DNA of 64,000 bases. Source: an uncultured Altererythrobacter sp. Its GTDB lineage: Bacteria > Pseudomonadota > Alphaproteobacteria > Sphingomonadales > Sphingomonadaceae. The notes beneath the pieces are model-generated. The model ran no database searches. It was not told the origin of the DNA and saw only the letters and a list, made by a program, of their open reading frames with translations. Below are positions 19,068 through 27,493 of the stretch, piece after piece. Every line of letters begins with the position of its first letter. Within the stretch, counting starts at the first letter, position 1. The translations under genes were made by a program, and so were the position numbers. The stretch is taken from NCBI GenBank assembly GCA_913056125.1, contig CAJXNC010000006.1, forward strand, positions 124,001-188,000. Direction: 5' to 3'.

Positions 19068-19813
19068 GCGACCACTCCCTTTTCCTTGAGTTTCGCCACA
19101 AGCTCATCGACCGAGCCGACCATTTCCCCGGCCTGCCGCACGGGCGGCTCCTCGACCTTGAGTGTTGTCAGGCGCGGCGCGCAATCGACGCCGTAATCGG
19201 CCGGGCTCTTCGTATCGAGCGGCTTCTTCTTCGCCTTCATGATATTGGGCAGCGAAGCATAGCGCGGCTCGTTCAGGCGCAGGTCTGTGGTGACGATCGC
19301 CGGGAGCGACAGCTTCACCGTTTCCAGCCCGCCATCCACCTCGCGGGTCACCGAAACGTTATCGCCTTCGACCTCGACCTTGGAGGCGAACGTGCCTTGC
19401 GGGCGGCCCATCAGCGCGGCGAGCATCTGCCCGGTCTGGTTGGAATCGTCGTCGATCGCCTGCTTGCCGAGCATGACGATACCCGGACCTTCTTCCTCGG
19501 CAATTGCCTTGAGGATCTTGGCAACGGCAAGCGGTTCGATATCCTCATCGGTCTCGACCAGCACGGCGCGATCGGCGCCCATGGCCAGTGCGGTCCGCAA
19601 GGTCTCCTGCGCCTTGGCCGGGCCGATACTCACGGCCACAACCTCGGTAGCGACACCCTTTTCCTTCAGCCGGATCGCCTCTTCCACGGCTATCTCGTCG
19701 AACGGGTTCATGCTCATCTTGGTATTGGCGAGATCGATACCCGACCCGTCCGGCTTCACGCGCGGCTTCAGATTATAGTCGATCACCCGTTTCACGGGCA
19801 CGAGGATTTTCAT
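19064..19813 (-). CDS. etfB: Electron transfer flavoprotein subunit beta
   Basis: The 249-residue subunit begins [20 protein letters not shown] and contains [21 protein letters not shown] and the AMP-binding region with [17 protein letters not shown], all typical of EtfB. The family-typical VTREVDGG and [29 protein letters not shown] region is complete. It starts 13 bases after the pccA stop with AGGAGTGAGGA upstream, so etf genes are probably read through from the propionyl-CoA genes. Confidence 0.96.
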   Translation of the reverse strand: MKILVPVKRVIDYNLKPRVKPDGSGIDLANTKMSMNPFDEIAVEEAIRLKEKGVATEVVAVSIGPAKAQETLRTALAMGADRAVLVETDEDIEPLAVAKILKAIAEEEGPGIVMLGKQAIDDDSNQTGQMLAALMGRPQGTFASKVEVEGDNVSVTREVDGGLETVKLSLPAIVTTDLRLNEPRYASLPNIMKAKKKPLDTKSPADYGVDCAPRLTTLKVEEPPVRQAGEMVGSVDELVAKLKEKGVVA

Positions 19814-19826
19814 TCCTCACTCCTGC

Positions 19827-21848
19827 TTATGTTTCTATCTCGAGTATGACCTCGTCAGCGGCGAGGCTTTCCCCTTCGCCGACAAGAATCTTGCGAACCA
19901 CGCCCGCTTTAGCCGCTCGCAGCGTGTTTTCCATCTTCATTGCCTCAATGGTGGCGAGCGATTGCCCGCTTTCAACCTTTTCGCCCTCGGCAATGTGCAG
20001 TTTCACCAGCAAACCGGGCATGGGGCTGATGAGGAAACGCGACAAATCGGGAGGCTGCTTGATTTTCATGTGCTGGGTCAGCCCCGCGAGATAGGCGGGA
20101 AGGACGCGCGTTTCGTGGGTGCGGCCATGCGTGGTGAGCGTCCAGCGATTGCGCTGCCGCGAAACCTTGATGCCGAGTTGCTCCTCCTCACCCGTCGCAT
20201 GGGCGATGCTCATGCCCGGATGCCAGTCGCAGTGCCCCTCGACCAAATGCCCGTCGACCACGGCATGGCCCTCGCCCAAGGTCACGTGGAACTGCTTGCC
20301 CGCATTCCACACCACCCAGTCATTGGTCACTTGCGGCGGGCCGTTCAGCTGGCCCGAAACACTGTTGGATCGCACCTGGCGGGTGAATTCCATCCCCGCC
20401 GCGCAGGCCGCGATCACCCGCAAACGTTCATCGCTGGCGGGAGCACCGGCAAAGCCCTCGGGATATTCCTCGGCGATGAAGCCGGTCGACAGGTTCCCGC
20501 TGCGGAAGCGCGGATGCTGCATCAGCGCGGAGAGGAAATCGACATTGTGCCCCGGCCCCTCGATCCAGAAGTGATCGAGCGCCTTTATCTGCAGGTCTGC
20601 GGCACCATCGCGCGTGGGCGCCCAGGTCACCAGCTTGGCGATCATCGGGTCGTAGAACATGGAGACTTCGCCGCCCTCGGCCACGCCGTCATCGACCCGG
20701 ATCGTACCGTGCTCGTCGCCCTGTCCACGCAGGCCCCCGCTCCATGACGGAACCGATGGGCGATAACGCGACAGCCGCCCGATGCTCGGCAGGAAATTGC
20801 GATAGGGATCCTCGGCATAGATTCGGGTTTCGATCGCATGGCCGTCCACGCCGATATCCTCTTGCGTGAAACCCAGCTTCTCGCCTGCCGCGACGCGGAT
20901 CATCTGCTCGACCAGATCGACACCGGTCACCGCCTCGGTCACCGGATGCTCGACCTGCAGGCGGGTATTCATTTCGAGGAAGTAGAAGTTCTCGCCGCTC
21001 GCATCCGAGCCATCGACAATCAGCTCGACCGTACCCGCCGAGAAATATCCCACGGCCTTGCCCAAAGCTATCGCTTGCGCGCCCATCCGCGCGCGCATTT
21101 CCGTCGTCACGAAGGGCGAAGGCGATTCCTCGACAACCTTCTGGTTGCGCCGCTGGATCGAACATTCGCGCTCATTGAGATGGAGGAGGGTGCCATGCTT
21201 GTCGCCCAGCACCTGGATCTCGATATGGCGCGGGCTCTCGATGAACTTCTCGATGAAGACGCGGTCATCGCCAAAGCTGTTGAGCCCCTCGCGTTTGGTC
21301 GCCTCGAAGCCCTCGCGCACATCCTCTTCGGACCAGGCGAGGCGCATGCCCTTGCCCCCGCCCCCGGCGCTGGCTTTCATCATCACCGGATAGCCGATCT
21401 CGCCGGCGATCTTCACCGCATGCTCGGTATCCGCGATCTCGCCGACATAGCCGGGCACGACATTGACGCCCGCTTCCCTGGCCAGCTTCTTGCTCTCGAT
21501 CTTGTCGCCCATGGCGGCGATGGCCTTGGGCGGCGGGCCGATGAAAGCGATACCCTCGGCTTCCAGAGCTTCCACGAAAGAGGCGCGTTCGGACAGGAAG
21601 CCGTAGCCCGGATGCACCGCCTCGGCGCCGGTCTCCCTGCAGGCGGCGATGATCTTTTCGGCGACGAGGTAGCTTTCGGCAGCGGGCGCGGGGCCGATAT
21701 GCACCGCCTCGTCCGCCATCTGCACATGCGGACTGCGCGCATCGGCATCCGAATAGACCGCCACGGTCGCGATCCCCATGCGCCGCGCCGTGGTGATGAT
21801 GCGGCAGGCGATTTCGCCCCTGTTTGCTATGAGGATCTTGGAGAACAT
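19827..21848 (-). CDS. pccA: Propionyl-CoA carboxylase alpha subunit (biotin carboxylase/biotin carrier)
   Basis: The 673-residue subunit carries out ATP-dependent carboxylation of its own biotin. It has the N-terminal biotin carboxylase domain ([19 protein letters not shown]-grasp loop KASAGGGGKGMR, EMNTRLQVEHPVTE), the BT-type linker domain in the middle and a C-terminal biotinyl domain with EAMKME at Lys638. Alpha subunits of methylcrotonyl-CoA carboxylase look alike; I call this PccA because pccB, mce and mutase genes share the operon. It overlaps the stop of the lipoprotein gene by one base (TGATG), implying translational coupling. Confidence 0.92.
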   Translation of the reverse strand: MFSKILIANRGEIACRIITTARRMGIATVAVYSDADARSPHVQMADEAVHIGPAPAAESYLVAEKIIAACRETGAEAVHPGYGFLSERASFVEALEAEGIAFIGPPPKAIAAMGDKIESKKLAREAGVNVVPGYVGEIADTEHAVKIAGEIGYPVMMKASAGGGGKGMRLAWSEEDVREGFEATKREGLNSFGDDRVFIEKFIESPRHIEIQVLGDKHGTLLHLNERECSIQRRNQKVVEESPSPFVTTEMRARMGAQAIALGKAVGYFSAGTVELIVDGSDASGENFYFLEMNTRLQVEHPVTEAVTGVDLVEQMIRVAAGEKLGFTQEDIGVDGHAIETRIYAEDPYRNFLPSIGRLSRYRPSVPSWSGGLRGQGDEHGTIRVDDGVAEGGEVSMFYDPMIAKLVTWAPTRDGAADLQIKALDHFWIEGPGHNVDFLSALMQHPRFRSGNLSTGFIAEEYPEGFAGAPASDERLRVIAACAAGMEFTRQVRSNSVSGQLNGPPQVTNDWVVWNAGKQFHVTLGEGHAVVDGHLVEGHCDWHPGMSIAHATGEEEQLGIKVSRQRNRWTLTTHGRTHETRVLPAYLAGLTQHMKIKQPPDLSRFLISPMPGLLVKLHIAEGEKVESGQSLATIEAMKMENTLRAAKAGVVRKILVGEGESLAADEVILEIET

Positions 21849-22390
21849 CAGAGTCCCAATCCACTCAATCCGACATCATAGTTCTCAACGAAGATCATTA
21901 TTCCCTCGGGATCATCAATGGCGCCTTGTGAGACATCAATCTTGGCGCGCTGATTCAGGGACGGACGCCAATCCCAGCCTTGATCGTGTGGAACGACCGA
22001 AGTCAGTCGCGTCAGCTCCATTGCCGTTTCTGATAGATCAGGCGCGAATTCCCTTGAGACACCTAAACTGCATACCCTGAAACCTTGGTCGAAATGCGGT
22101 GAGCGGATTATCGTGACGCCGTCCGATTCCCACACTTCGAGGGACAAGGAGTTTGAAGGGTCACCTCGCTGCGTTCTGCGAAAGGTCCATCCACTCCTAG
22201 ACAATGCGGTTCCAAAAGCAGATTCCTCTGCCATCCCGCGCACGCAGAATTGGTCGGCCAGTTCGACAACCACTGAGGCGTTGCCTTCTCCTCCGGCAAC
22301 CAACGGCGCAATTTCCCCAAAGTCGGCCGCGTTGTCGCACCCAGCGAGCAAGGAGAATCCGACCAGGATTACGAGACCTTCCCGTTTCAC
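21848..22390 (-). CDS. Small predicted lipoprotein embedded between scpA and pccA
   Basis: The 180-residue product starts [20 protein letters not shown], a signal peptide with lipobox LAGC (Cys18). The mature part is soluble-looking and has two further cysteines (QFCVRG, RVCSLG) and no recognised domain. It overlaps scpA by four bases upstream and pccA by one base downstream, so it is inserted seamlessly in the operon. I do not recognise the family. Base composition is slightly lower in GC than in its neighbours, which hints at later arrival. Confidence 0.7.
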   Translation of the reverse strand: MKREGLVILVGFSLLAGCDNAADFGEIAPLVAGGEGNASVVVELADQFCVRGMAEESAFGTALSRSGWTFRRTQRGDPSNSLSLEVWESDGVTIIRSPHFDQGFRVCSLGVSREFAPDLSETAMELTRLTSVVPHDQGWDWRPSLNQRAKIDVSQGAIDDPEGIMIFVENYDVGLSGLGL

Positions 22391-24522
22391 CCCGCCGCCT
22401 CCTGCTCGTCCAAAGGCGGCATGTTGTGCCCCAGCAGCTTGAGCACATCGGCAGCCGCCTCGACCACATTAGTGCCAGGCCCGTAAATCCCCTGCACCCC
22501 TGCAGCTTTCAGGAAATCATAGTCCTGCGGCGGGATCACCCCGCCCGCTACCACCTTGATATCGGCGCGCCCGGCATCGCGAAGCTGCTGGATCAGTTCG
22601 GGGATGAGGGTCTTGTGCCCGGCAGCGAGCGAGCTAGCGCCGACCACGTCCACGCCTTCTGCCAGCGCCATCGCCGCACACTCCTGGGGAGTCTGGAACA
22701 GCGGCCCGGCAACCACGTCAAAGCCCATTCCGGCAAAGGCCCCGGCAATGACATTGGCACCGCGATCATGCCCGTCCTGCCCCATCTTGGCGACCATCAG
22801 CTTCGGCGCACGGCCCAGCCGCGCAGCCACCGCCTCGACCCCTGCGACCACCGCCGCATAGCCAGCATCGCCATCATAGGCCGCGCGATAGACGCCGGAG
22901 ATTGGCTTTGGCATCGTGTCATAGCGTCCGAACACCTCCTCCATCGCGGCGGAAATCTCGCCCAGAGTCGCATCGGCCCGCGCGCATTCCACGGCCAGTG
23001 CAAGCAGGTTGCCGTCACCCTTCGCGCCCTGTGTCAAAGCCGACAGAGCCGCCCGGCACTTCGCCTCGTCACGCGCCTCGCGCACCCGCTCGATCCGCGC
23101 GATCTGGCCCTGTCGCACGGCGAAATTGTCGATATCGAGCGTGTCGATCAGCGGCTCCTCGTCGGGCTTGTACTTGTTGACGCCGACCACCAAGTCCTCG
23201 CCCCTGTCGACGCGCGCCTGCCGCGCCGCGGCCGCTTCCTCGATCTGGCGCTTGGGCGCTCCGCTTTCGACATAGGCGGTCATCCCGCCCGCCGCATCCA
23301 CCTCGGCGATCAGCGCGCGCGCCTTGTCCGCCAGTTCGGCGGTCAGCGCCTCGACATACCAGGACCCGCCCAGCGGATCGATCACATTGGTCAGCCCCGC
23401 CTCTTCCTGCAGCACCAGCTGGGTGTTGCGGGCAATGCGCGCCGAGGCATCGGTCGGCAGCGCCAAAGCCTCATCGAAACTATTGGTGTGGAGGCTCTGC
23501 GTCCCGCCAAGCACCGCCGCCAAGGCTTCCACCGTGGTACGGATGACATTGTTGTACGGGTCCTGCTCCTGCAGCGAGACGCCGCTGGTCTGGCAATGGG
23601 TGCGCAGCATCTTGGACTTGGGGTTCTGGGCGCCAAGCCCCTCCATCACCTCGCACCAGAGCAGCCGTGCGGCGCGCAATTTGGCGACTTCCATGAACAG
23701 GTTCATGCCGATGCCGAAGAAGAAGGACAGCCGCGGCGCGAAGTGGTCGATGTGCTGGCCCGCAGCCATGGCGCGGCGAACATATTCCTTGCCGTCGGCA
23801 ATGGTGAAGGCGAGCTCCTGCACCGCCGTCGCCCCTGCCTCGAGCATGTGATAGCCGCTGATCGAGATCGAGTTGAAGCGCGGCATTTCCGCCGAGCAAT
23901 AGGCGATGATGTCGGAAACGATCCGCATGCTCGGCTCGGGCGGGTAGATATAGGTGTTGCGGACCATGAACTCCTTGAGGATGTCGTTCTGGATGGTCCC
24001 GCTGAGCTTGTCGGCGCTGACGCCCTGCCGCTCTGCCGCAACGATATAGAAGGCCATGACCGGGATCACCGCACCGTTCATGGTCATGGACACGCTCATC
24101 GCATCGAGCGGAATGCCCTCGAACAGGATCTCCATGTCGCGCACCGTGTCGATCGCGACGCCCGCCTTGCCGACATCGCCGACAACTCGGCTGTGGTCGG
24201 AATCGTAGCCGCGATGGGTGGCAAGGTCGAAGGCGACCGAGAGGCCCTTCTGCCCGCCGGCCAGGTTGCGGCGGTAAAAGGCATTCGATTCCTCGGCGGT
24301 CGAGAATCCCGAATATTGCCGGATCGTCCACGCCCGGCCGGTATACATGCTGGCATAGGGACCGCGGGTGAAAGGCTCGAAGCCCGGAAGGCCGGGATCG
24401 GCGGCCGCATCGTCCGCGGTATAGAGCGCATGCACCGCAATGCCTTCCGGCGTTTGCCAGGCAAACTCGCGGCCCTTGGTCTCTTTCGCCGCCTTGTCCT
24501 GCCAGTCAGCCTTCTTGGCCAT
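22387..24522 (-). CDS. scpA: Methylmalonyl-CoA mutase, single-chain adenosylcobalamin type
   Basis: The 711-residue enzyme isomerises (R)-methylmalonyl-CoA to succinyl-CoA. The TIM-barrel half includes [33 protein letters not shown] and [12 protein letters not shown]. The C-terminal cobalamin domain has the DxHxxG signature in [13 protein letters not shown], with cobalt ligand His585. Both halves are on one chain, like human MUT and E. coli ScpA. It lies downstream of mce, the order in which the substrate moves through the pathway. Confidence 0.97.
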   Translation of the reverse strand: MAKKADWQDKAAKETKGREFAWQTPEGIAVHALYTADDAAADPGLPGFEPFTRGPYASMYTGRAWTIRQYSGFSTAEESNAFYRRNLAGGQKGLSVAFDLATHRGYDSDHSRVVGDVGKAGVAIDTVRDMEILFEGIPLDAMSVSMTMNGAVIPVMAFYIVAAERQGVSADKLSGTIQNDILKEFMVRNTYIYPPEPSMRIVSDIIAYCSAEMPRFNSISISGYHMLEAGATAVQELAFTIADGKEYVRRAMAAGQHIDHFAPRLSFFFGIGMNLFMEVAKLRAARLLWCEVMEGLGAQNPKSKMLRTHCQTSGVSLQEQDPYNNVIRTTVEALAAVLGGTQSLHTNSFDEALALPTDASARIARNTQLVLQEEAGLTNVIDPLGGSWYVEALTAELADKARALIAEVDAAGGMTAYVESGAPKRQIEEAAAARQARVDRGEDLVVGVNKYKPDEEPLIDTLDIDNFAVRQGQIARIERVREARDEAKCRAALSALTQGAKGDGNLLALAVECARADATLGEISAAMEEVFGRYDTMPKPISGVYRAAYDGDAGYAAVVAGVEAVAARLGRAPKLMVAKMGQDGHDRGANVIAGAFAGMGFDVVAGPLFQTPQECAAMALAEGVDVVGASSLAAGHKTLIPELIQQLRDAGRADIKVVAGGVIPPQDYDFLKAAGVQGIYGPGTNVVEAAADVLKLLGHNMPPLDEQEAAG

Positions 24523-24556
24523 GCACTCTCCCCGAAGGCCTCGCCTGTGCCTGCAC

Positions 24557-24970
24557 TCAGGCCTTAGGCGTTTCCATGATCTCTGTCAGTATTCCGCCCA
24601 TATCCTTGGGGTGGACGAAGAATATCGGCGTGCCATGCGCCCCGATCCGCGTGGGGCCGAGAATGCGCCTGCCCTGCCCCTCGAACTCCGCGCGCGCCAC
24701 TTCGATATCGGGCACTTCGAAGCAGAGGTGATGCTGCCCGCCTTTGGGGTTCTTTTCGAGGAAGGCGCTGATCGGCGATTCCGCGTGCAAAGGCTCGAGC
24801 AGTTCGATCTGCGCATTGGGCGTATCGACGAAGCAGACGCGCACGCCCTGCTCTTCCATCTCGAAGGGATCATGCACGGTCGTCGCGCCCATCACCTCGC
24901 GCCAGAAGGCGACGCTGTCGGGGATGGAAGGCGTTGCCACGCCGACATGGTTGAGACGTCCGAGTTTCAT
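24557..24970 (-). CDS. mce: Methylmalonyl-CoA epimerase
   Basis: The 137-residue vicinal-oxygen-chelate protein begins [15 protein letters not shown] at ATG 24970, preceded by AGGAAGC. Metal-ligand segments are visible: NHVGVA near the N-terminus, [11 protein letters not shown], and LTEIME at the end; [11 protein letters not shown] is typical of the family. It converts (S)- to (R)-methylmalonyl-CoA, linking the carboxylase and mutase encoded on either side. Its first 15 codons have a decayed second copy at about 25385-25429. Confidence 0.93.
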   Translation of the reverse strand: MKLGRLNHVGVATPSIPDSVAFWREVMGATTVHDPFEMEEQGVRVCFVDTPNAQIELLEPLHAESPISAFLEKNPKGGQHHLCFEVPDIEVARAEFEGQGRRILGPTRIGAHGTPIFFVHPKDMGGILTEIMETPKA

Positions 24971-24980
24971 TTCAGCTTCC

Positions 24981-25196
24981 TCAAGGCAAGGTTCCGAACA
25001 CGGCCATACCGCCGCCCATAACACCTATGATGACAGCAAATCCGAGTTCGCTCCACGAATGGAAGGCAAGCTGCTTGCTGTCGGGATCGATGTGCCAATT
25101 GTCCGGATCGCGCCAGGACTTGCGCGCGAACCACGCCGCACTGACGGCGAGCAAGCCCATCGCGACGGGAAAGAGATAGGTGAAGACCAGCCGCAT
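24981..25196 (-). CDS. Small two-helix membrane protein of unknown function
   Basis: The 71-residue product (MRLVFTYLFPVAMGLLAVSAAWFARKSW, later FAVIIGVMGGGMAVFGTLP) has two likely membrane helices flanking a polar loop. ATG 25196 is preceded by GTG 25199 and has no strong ribosome site. The reading frame of the repeat-bearing upstream segment ends at the same TGA that overlaps this start, so coupling is possible. It lies 10 bases before mce. The family is not recognised. Confidence 0.55.
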   Translation of the reverse strand: MRLVFTYLFPVAMGLLAVSAAWFARKSWRDPDNWHIDPDSKQLAFHSWSELGFAVIIGVMGGGMAVFGTLP

Positions 25197-25225
25197 CACT
25201 TGGTGGCGTTGCTCATCTTCCCGTC

Positions 25226-25245
25226 ATTCCCGCGAAGGCGGGAAT
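25226..25245. repeat. REP-like palindrome ATTCCCGC-GAAG-GCGGGAAT
   Basis: A perfect 8-bp inverted repeat around GAAG, within CCGTC...CC, of the dispersed extragenic kind common in sphingomonad and other alphaproteobacterial genomes. It begins the repeat-bearing gap between two small membrane-protein genes. Confidence 0.7.
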
Positions 25246-25296
25246 CCACGCCACGCAAAGCCGCGAAGACGCCAAGGTCTTGCACAAGATCTTCGT

Positions 25297-25336
25297 GCCT
25301 TTGCGCCTTTGCGCCTTTGCGCCTTTGCGCCTTTGC
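25297..25336. repeat. Tandem repeat, five exact copies of an 8-bp unit (GCCTTTGC)
   Basis: Five perfect head-to-tail copies occupy 40 bases. An 8-bp unit shifts the frame in every copy number change, which argues that the segment is not coding. It sits between two different palindromes in the pcc operon gap. Confidence 0.9.
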
Positions 25337-25356
25337 GTGAGAAAGAAGGAAGCTGG

Positions 25357-25377
25357 ACCCCGGATCAAGTCCGGGGT
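25357..25377. repeat. Palindrome ACCCCGGA-TCAAG-TCCGGGGT
   Basis: A perfect 8-bp inverted repeat with a 5-base centre, in the familiar context CTGG...GACG of a dispersed intergenic repeat. On either strand it would form a strong RNA hairpin within the long operon transcript. Confidence 0.8.
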
Positions 25378-25384
25378 GACGATG

Positions 25385-25429
25385 GGGGGATGGCATCGCG
25401 CTGGTAAGGTTGAGACGTCCGAATTTCAT
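25385..25429 (-). pseudogene. Decayed 5' fragment of an mce-like gene
   Basis: The 23 bases 25408-25430 match the start of mce (24949-24971) at 22 positions, and the encoded [14 protein letters not shown] parallels [15 protein letters not shown]. Its ATG overlaps the stop of the upstream membrane-protein gene by ATGA, as a functional downstream gene would. After about 15 codons the frame runs into palindromes and tandem repeats and carries no further epimerase sequence. Confidence 0.6.
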
Positions 25430-25680
25430 TCAAATCCCCGAAAATAGATCACCCCAAACGTTATGAAAGGGATCAGAAGGCAAAGCTTCCACCACCCACT
25501 GATTAGCCGATCAAACTTCTCCGGGTTCTCCTCTCGACCCATCACAGGCTTATTCTTCAAGAGAAACCTGTAGTCATTGATCGTCCCGGTTCGTTCGGCG
25601 CGACGAATATACCAGATCATGAAAGCCTCACCCGCAACGGTAGCCAAAATCCAGTAAAGCCAAGGAAAACTATCCATCAT
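25426..25680 (-). CDS. Small two-helix membrane protein of unknown function
   Basis: The 84-residue product begins [29 protein letters not shown] and contains a second helix [21 protein letters not shown] 25680 overlaps the pccB stop (ATGA); a longer version from 25707 would run inside pccB. The sequence is less GC-rich than its neighbours. It is not homologous by eye to the other small membrane protein of this operon. Function unknown. Confidence 0.6.
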   Translation of the reverse strand: MMDSFPWLYWILATVAGEAFMIWYIRRAERTGTINDYRFLLKNKPVMGREENPEKFDRLISGWWKLCLLIPFITFGVIYFRGFE

Positions 25681-27209
25681 AGCGGCAAATTGTCGTGCTT
25701 CTTCCACGGGTTCTCCAGCCGCTTGTTCCTGAGCTTCCTCAGCCCCAGCGCGATGCGGCGGCGGGTCGAATGCGGGTAGATCACCTCGTCCACATAGCCG
25801 CGCTGCGCGGCGACGAAAGGATTGGCGAAGCGGTCCTCATATTCCCTGGTGCGCTCGGCAATCGAGTCCGGATCGTCCTTCTCGTGGCGGAAGATGATCT
25901 CCACCGCGCCCTTGGCGCCCATCACCGCGATTTCCGCGGTCGGCCAGGCATAGTTCAAATCCCCGCGCAAATGCTTTGAGGCCATGACGTCATAGGCCCC
26001 GCCATAGGCCTTGCGGGTGATGACGGTGATCTTGGGCACGGTCGCCTCGGCATAGGCGAAGAGCAGTTTGGCCCCGTGCTTGATGATGCCGTTATGCTCC
26101 TGGTCGGTACCGGGCAGGAAGCCGGGCACGTCGACAAAGGTGACGATCGGGATCTCGAAGGCATCGCAAAAGCGCACGAAGCGCGCGGCCTTGCGGCTGG
26201 CATCGATATCAAGGCAGCCGGCCAGCACCATGGGCTGGTTGGCGACCACGCCGACCGTGCGCCCCTCCACCCGTCCGAAGCCGGTGAGGATATTGCCGCC
26301 ATGATCGGGCGCGACCTCGAAGAACTCGCCCTCGTCCAGCACCTTGGTCACCAGCTCCTTCATGTCATAGGGCTGGTTGGCATTGGCGGGCACCAGCGTG
26401 TCGAGGCTGTCTTCCAACCGGTCGAACGGGTCGTGGCTCGGCATTTGCGGCACGCCGTCACGGTTGTTTTCGGGCAGGTAGGAGGCGAATTCGCGCACCG
26501 CCATCAGCGCCTCGATATCATTGTCGAAGGCGTTGTCGGCCACGCCGGTCAGCCTCGTGTGGGTGGAGGCACCGCCCAGCTCTTCCTGCGTGACCACCTC
26601 ATTGGTCACCGTCTTTACCACTTCGGGGCCGGTGACGAACATGTAGGAGCTGTCGCGCACCATGAAGATGAAATCGGTCATGGCCGGCGAGTAGACCGCC
26701 CCGCCCGCGCATGGCCCCATGATCACGCTGATCTGCGGGATCACGCCGCTGGCGAGCACGTTGCGCTGGAACACTTCGGCATAGCCGCCCAATGAGGCGA
26801 CGCCTTCCTGGATGCGCGCGCCGCCTGAATCGTTGAGGCCGATGAGGGGCGCGCCGACCTTCATCGCCATGTCCATCACCTTGCAGATCTTCTCCGCATG
26901 GCGCTTACTGAGCGATCCTCCAAGGACGGTGAAATCCTGGCTGAAGACGAAGACCAGGCGCCCGTGGATCGTGCCAGAACCGGTGACCACGCCGTCACCC
27001 GGCACCTTGTTCTCCTGCATGCCGAAATCCACGCAGTCATGCTCGACATAGGTATCGAGCTCCTCGAACGAGCCTTCGTCAAGCAGCACGTCGAGCCGCT
27101 CACGCGCGGTCAGCTTGCCCTTGGCATGTTGCGCCTCGATCCGCTTTTCGCCCCCGCCCATTTTCGATGCCGCGCGGCGGCGCTCCATTTCCTCGATATT
27201 GGCGGACAT
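25677..27209 (-). CDS. pccB: Propionyl-CoA carboxylase beta subunit (carboxyltransferase)
   Basis: The 510-residue subunit transfers carboxyl from biotin to propionyl-CoA. Both crotonase-like halves are present: the N-terminal half with [31 protein letters not shown] and [12 protein letters not shown], and the C-terminal half with [41 protein letters not shown] and the family end [14 protein letters not shown] 27209 follows GAGGAGC. First gene of the long propionyl-CoA/ETF operon. Confidence 0.96.
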   Translation of the reverse strand: MSANIEEMERRRAASKMGGGEKRIEAQHAKGKLTARERLDVLLDEGSFEELDTYVEHDCVDFGMQENKVPGDGVVTGSGTIHGRLVFVFSQDFTVLGGSLSKRHAEKICKVMDMAMKVGAPLIGLNDSGGARIQEGVASLGGYAEVFQRNVLASGVIPQISVIMGPCAGGAVYSPAMTDFIFMVRDSSYMFVTGPEVVKTVTNEVVTQEELGGASTHTRLTGVADNAFDNDIEALMAVREFASYLPENNRDGVPQMPSHDPFDRLEDSLDTLVPANANQPYDMKELVTKVLDEGEFFEVAPDHGGNILTGFGRVEGRTVGVVANQPMVLAGCLDIDASRKAARFVRFCDAFEIPIVTFVDVPGFLPGTDQEHNGIIKHGAKLLFAYAEATVPKITVITRKAYGGAYDVMASKHLRGDLNYAWPTAEIAVMGAKGAVEIIFRHEKDDPDSIAERTREYEDRFANPFVAAQRGYVDEVIYPHSTRRRIALGLRKLRNKRLENPWKKHDNLPL

Positions 27210-27214
27210 CGGCG

Positions 27215-27235
27215 CTCCTCATTTCCCTTGAGGAG
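27215..27235 (-). promoter_or_regulatory. Hairpin that can mask the pccB ribosome-binding site
   Basis: On the minus strand CTCCTC (27235-27230) can pair with the pccB Shine-Dalgarno GAGGAG (27220-27215) across a 9-base loop, with the start codon at 27209. The pairing is perfect over 6 bp. This could lower translation of the first gene of the operon, but a 6-bp stem is modest and may be chance. Confidence 0.35.
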
Positions 27236-27299
27236 AGGATGGAACCAGCGCGCGCGCATGTCCAGCTACGAGGCTGCGCTGATGATCGGAAATGCCGGT

Positions 27300-27318
27300 G
27301 AAATGGTGCCAGAAGAGG
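27300..27318. repeat. Left attachment-site copy (tRNA-Leu 3'-end duplicate)
   Basis: GAAATGGTGCC followed by AGAAGAGG matches 41806-41825 at 19 of 20 positions, with one C missing from the run CCC. It corresponds to the last bases of the tRNA T-arm/acceptor side, the CCA end and five flanking bases. Confidence 0.75.
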
Positions 27319-27379
27319 CGCCGAATTTTCTATCTAGCTAACTGATATATAAACTAATTCTAGTTTCGAATTGAGATTC

Positions 27380-27398
27380 TGCCCCCAAATATGCCCCC
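27380..27398. repeat. Left-end pair of TGCCCCC repeats (candidate integrase arm sites)
   Basis: TGCCCCC occurs at 27380-27386 and 27392-27398, 62 bases inside the left attachment copy. The same heptamer recurs four times near the integrase at the right end. Such short repeats at both ends are typical of integrase arm-binding sites. Confidence 0.5.
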
Positions 27399-27493
27399 TT
27401 TCTGCAACGACAACGGGGCGGACCTAGCTGGGACAACGTCGACCGATCCGAAATCCTGGTGGTCGACAGCGTGATTTGGTTCGACCCGTGAAT

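Noticed and set aside
22204-24567. 787-codon plus-strand frame opposite scpA
   Set aside because: Antisense shadow of the mutase gene; starts inside the lipoprotein gene and has no recognisable domain.
25297-25336. GCCTTTGC tandem array as a coding repeat or phase-variable tract
   Set aside because: It lies in a non-coding gap between palindromes; the only frame through it is a short fragment with no domain.
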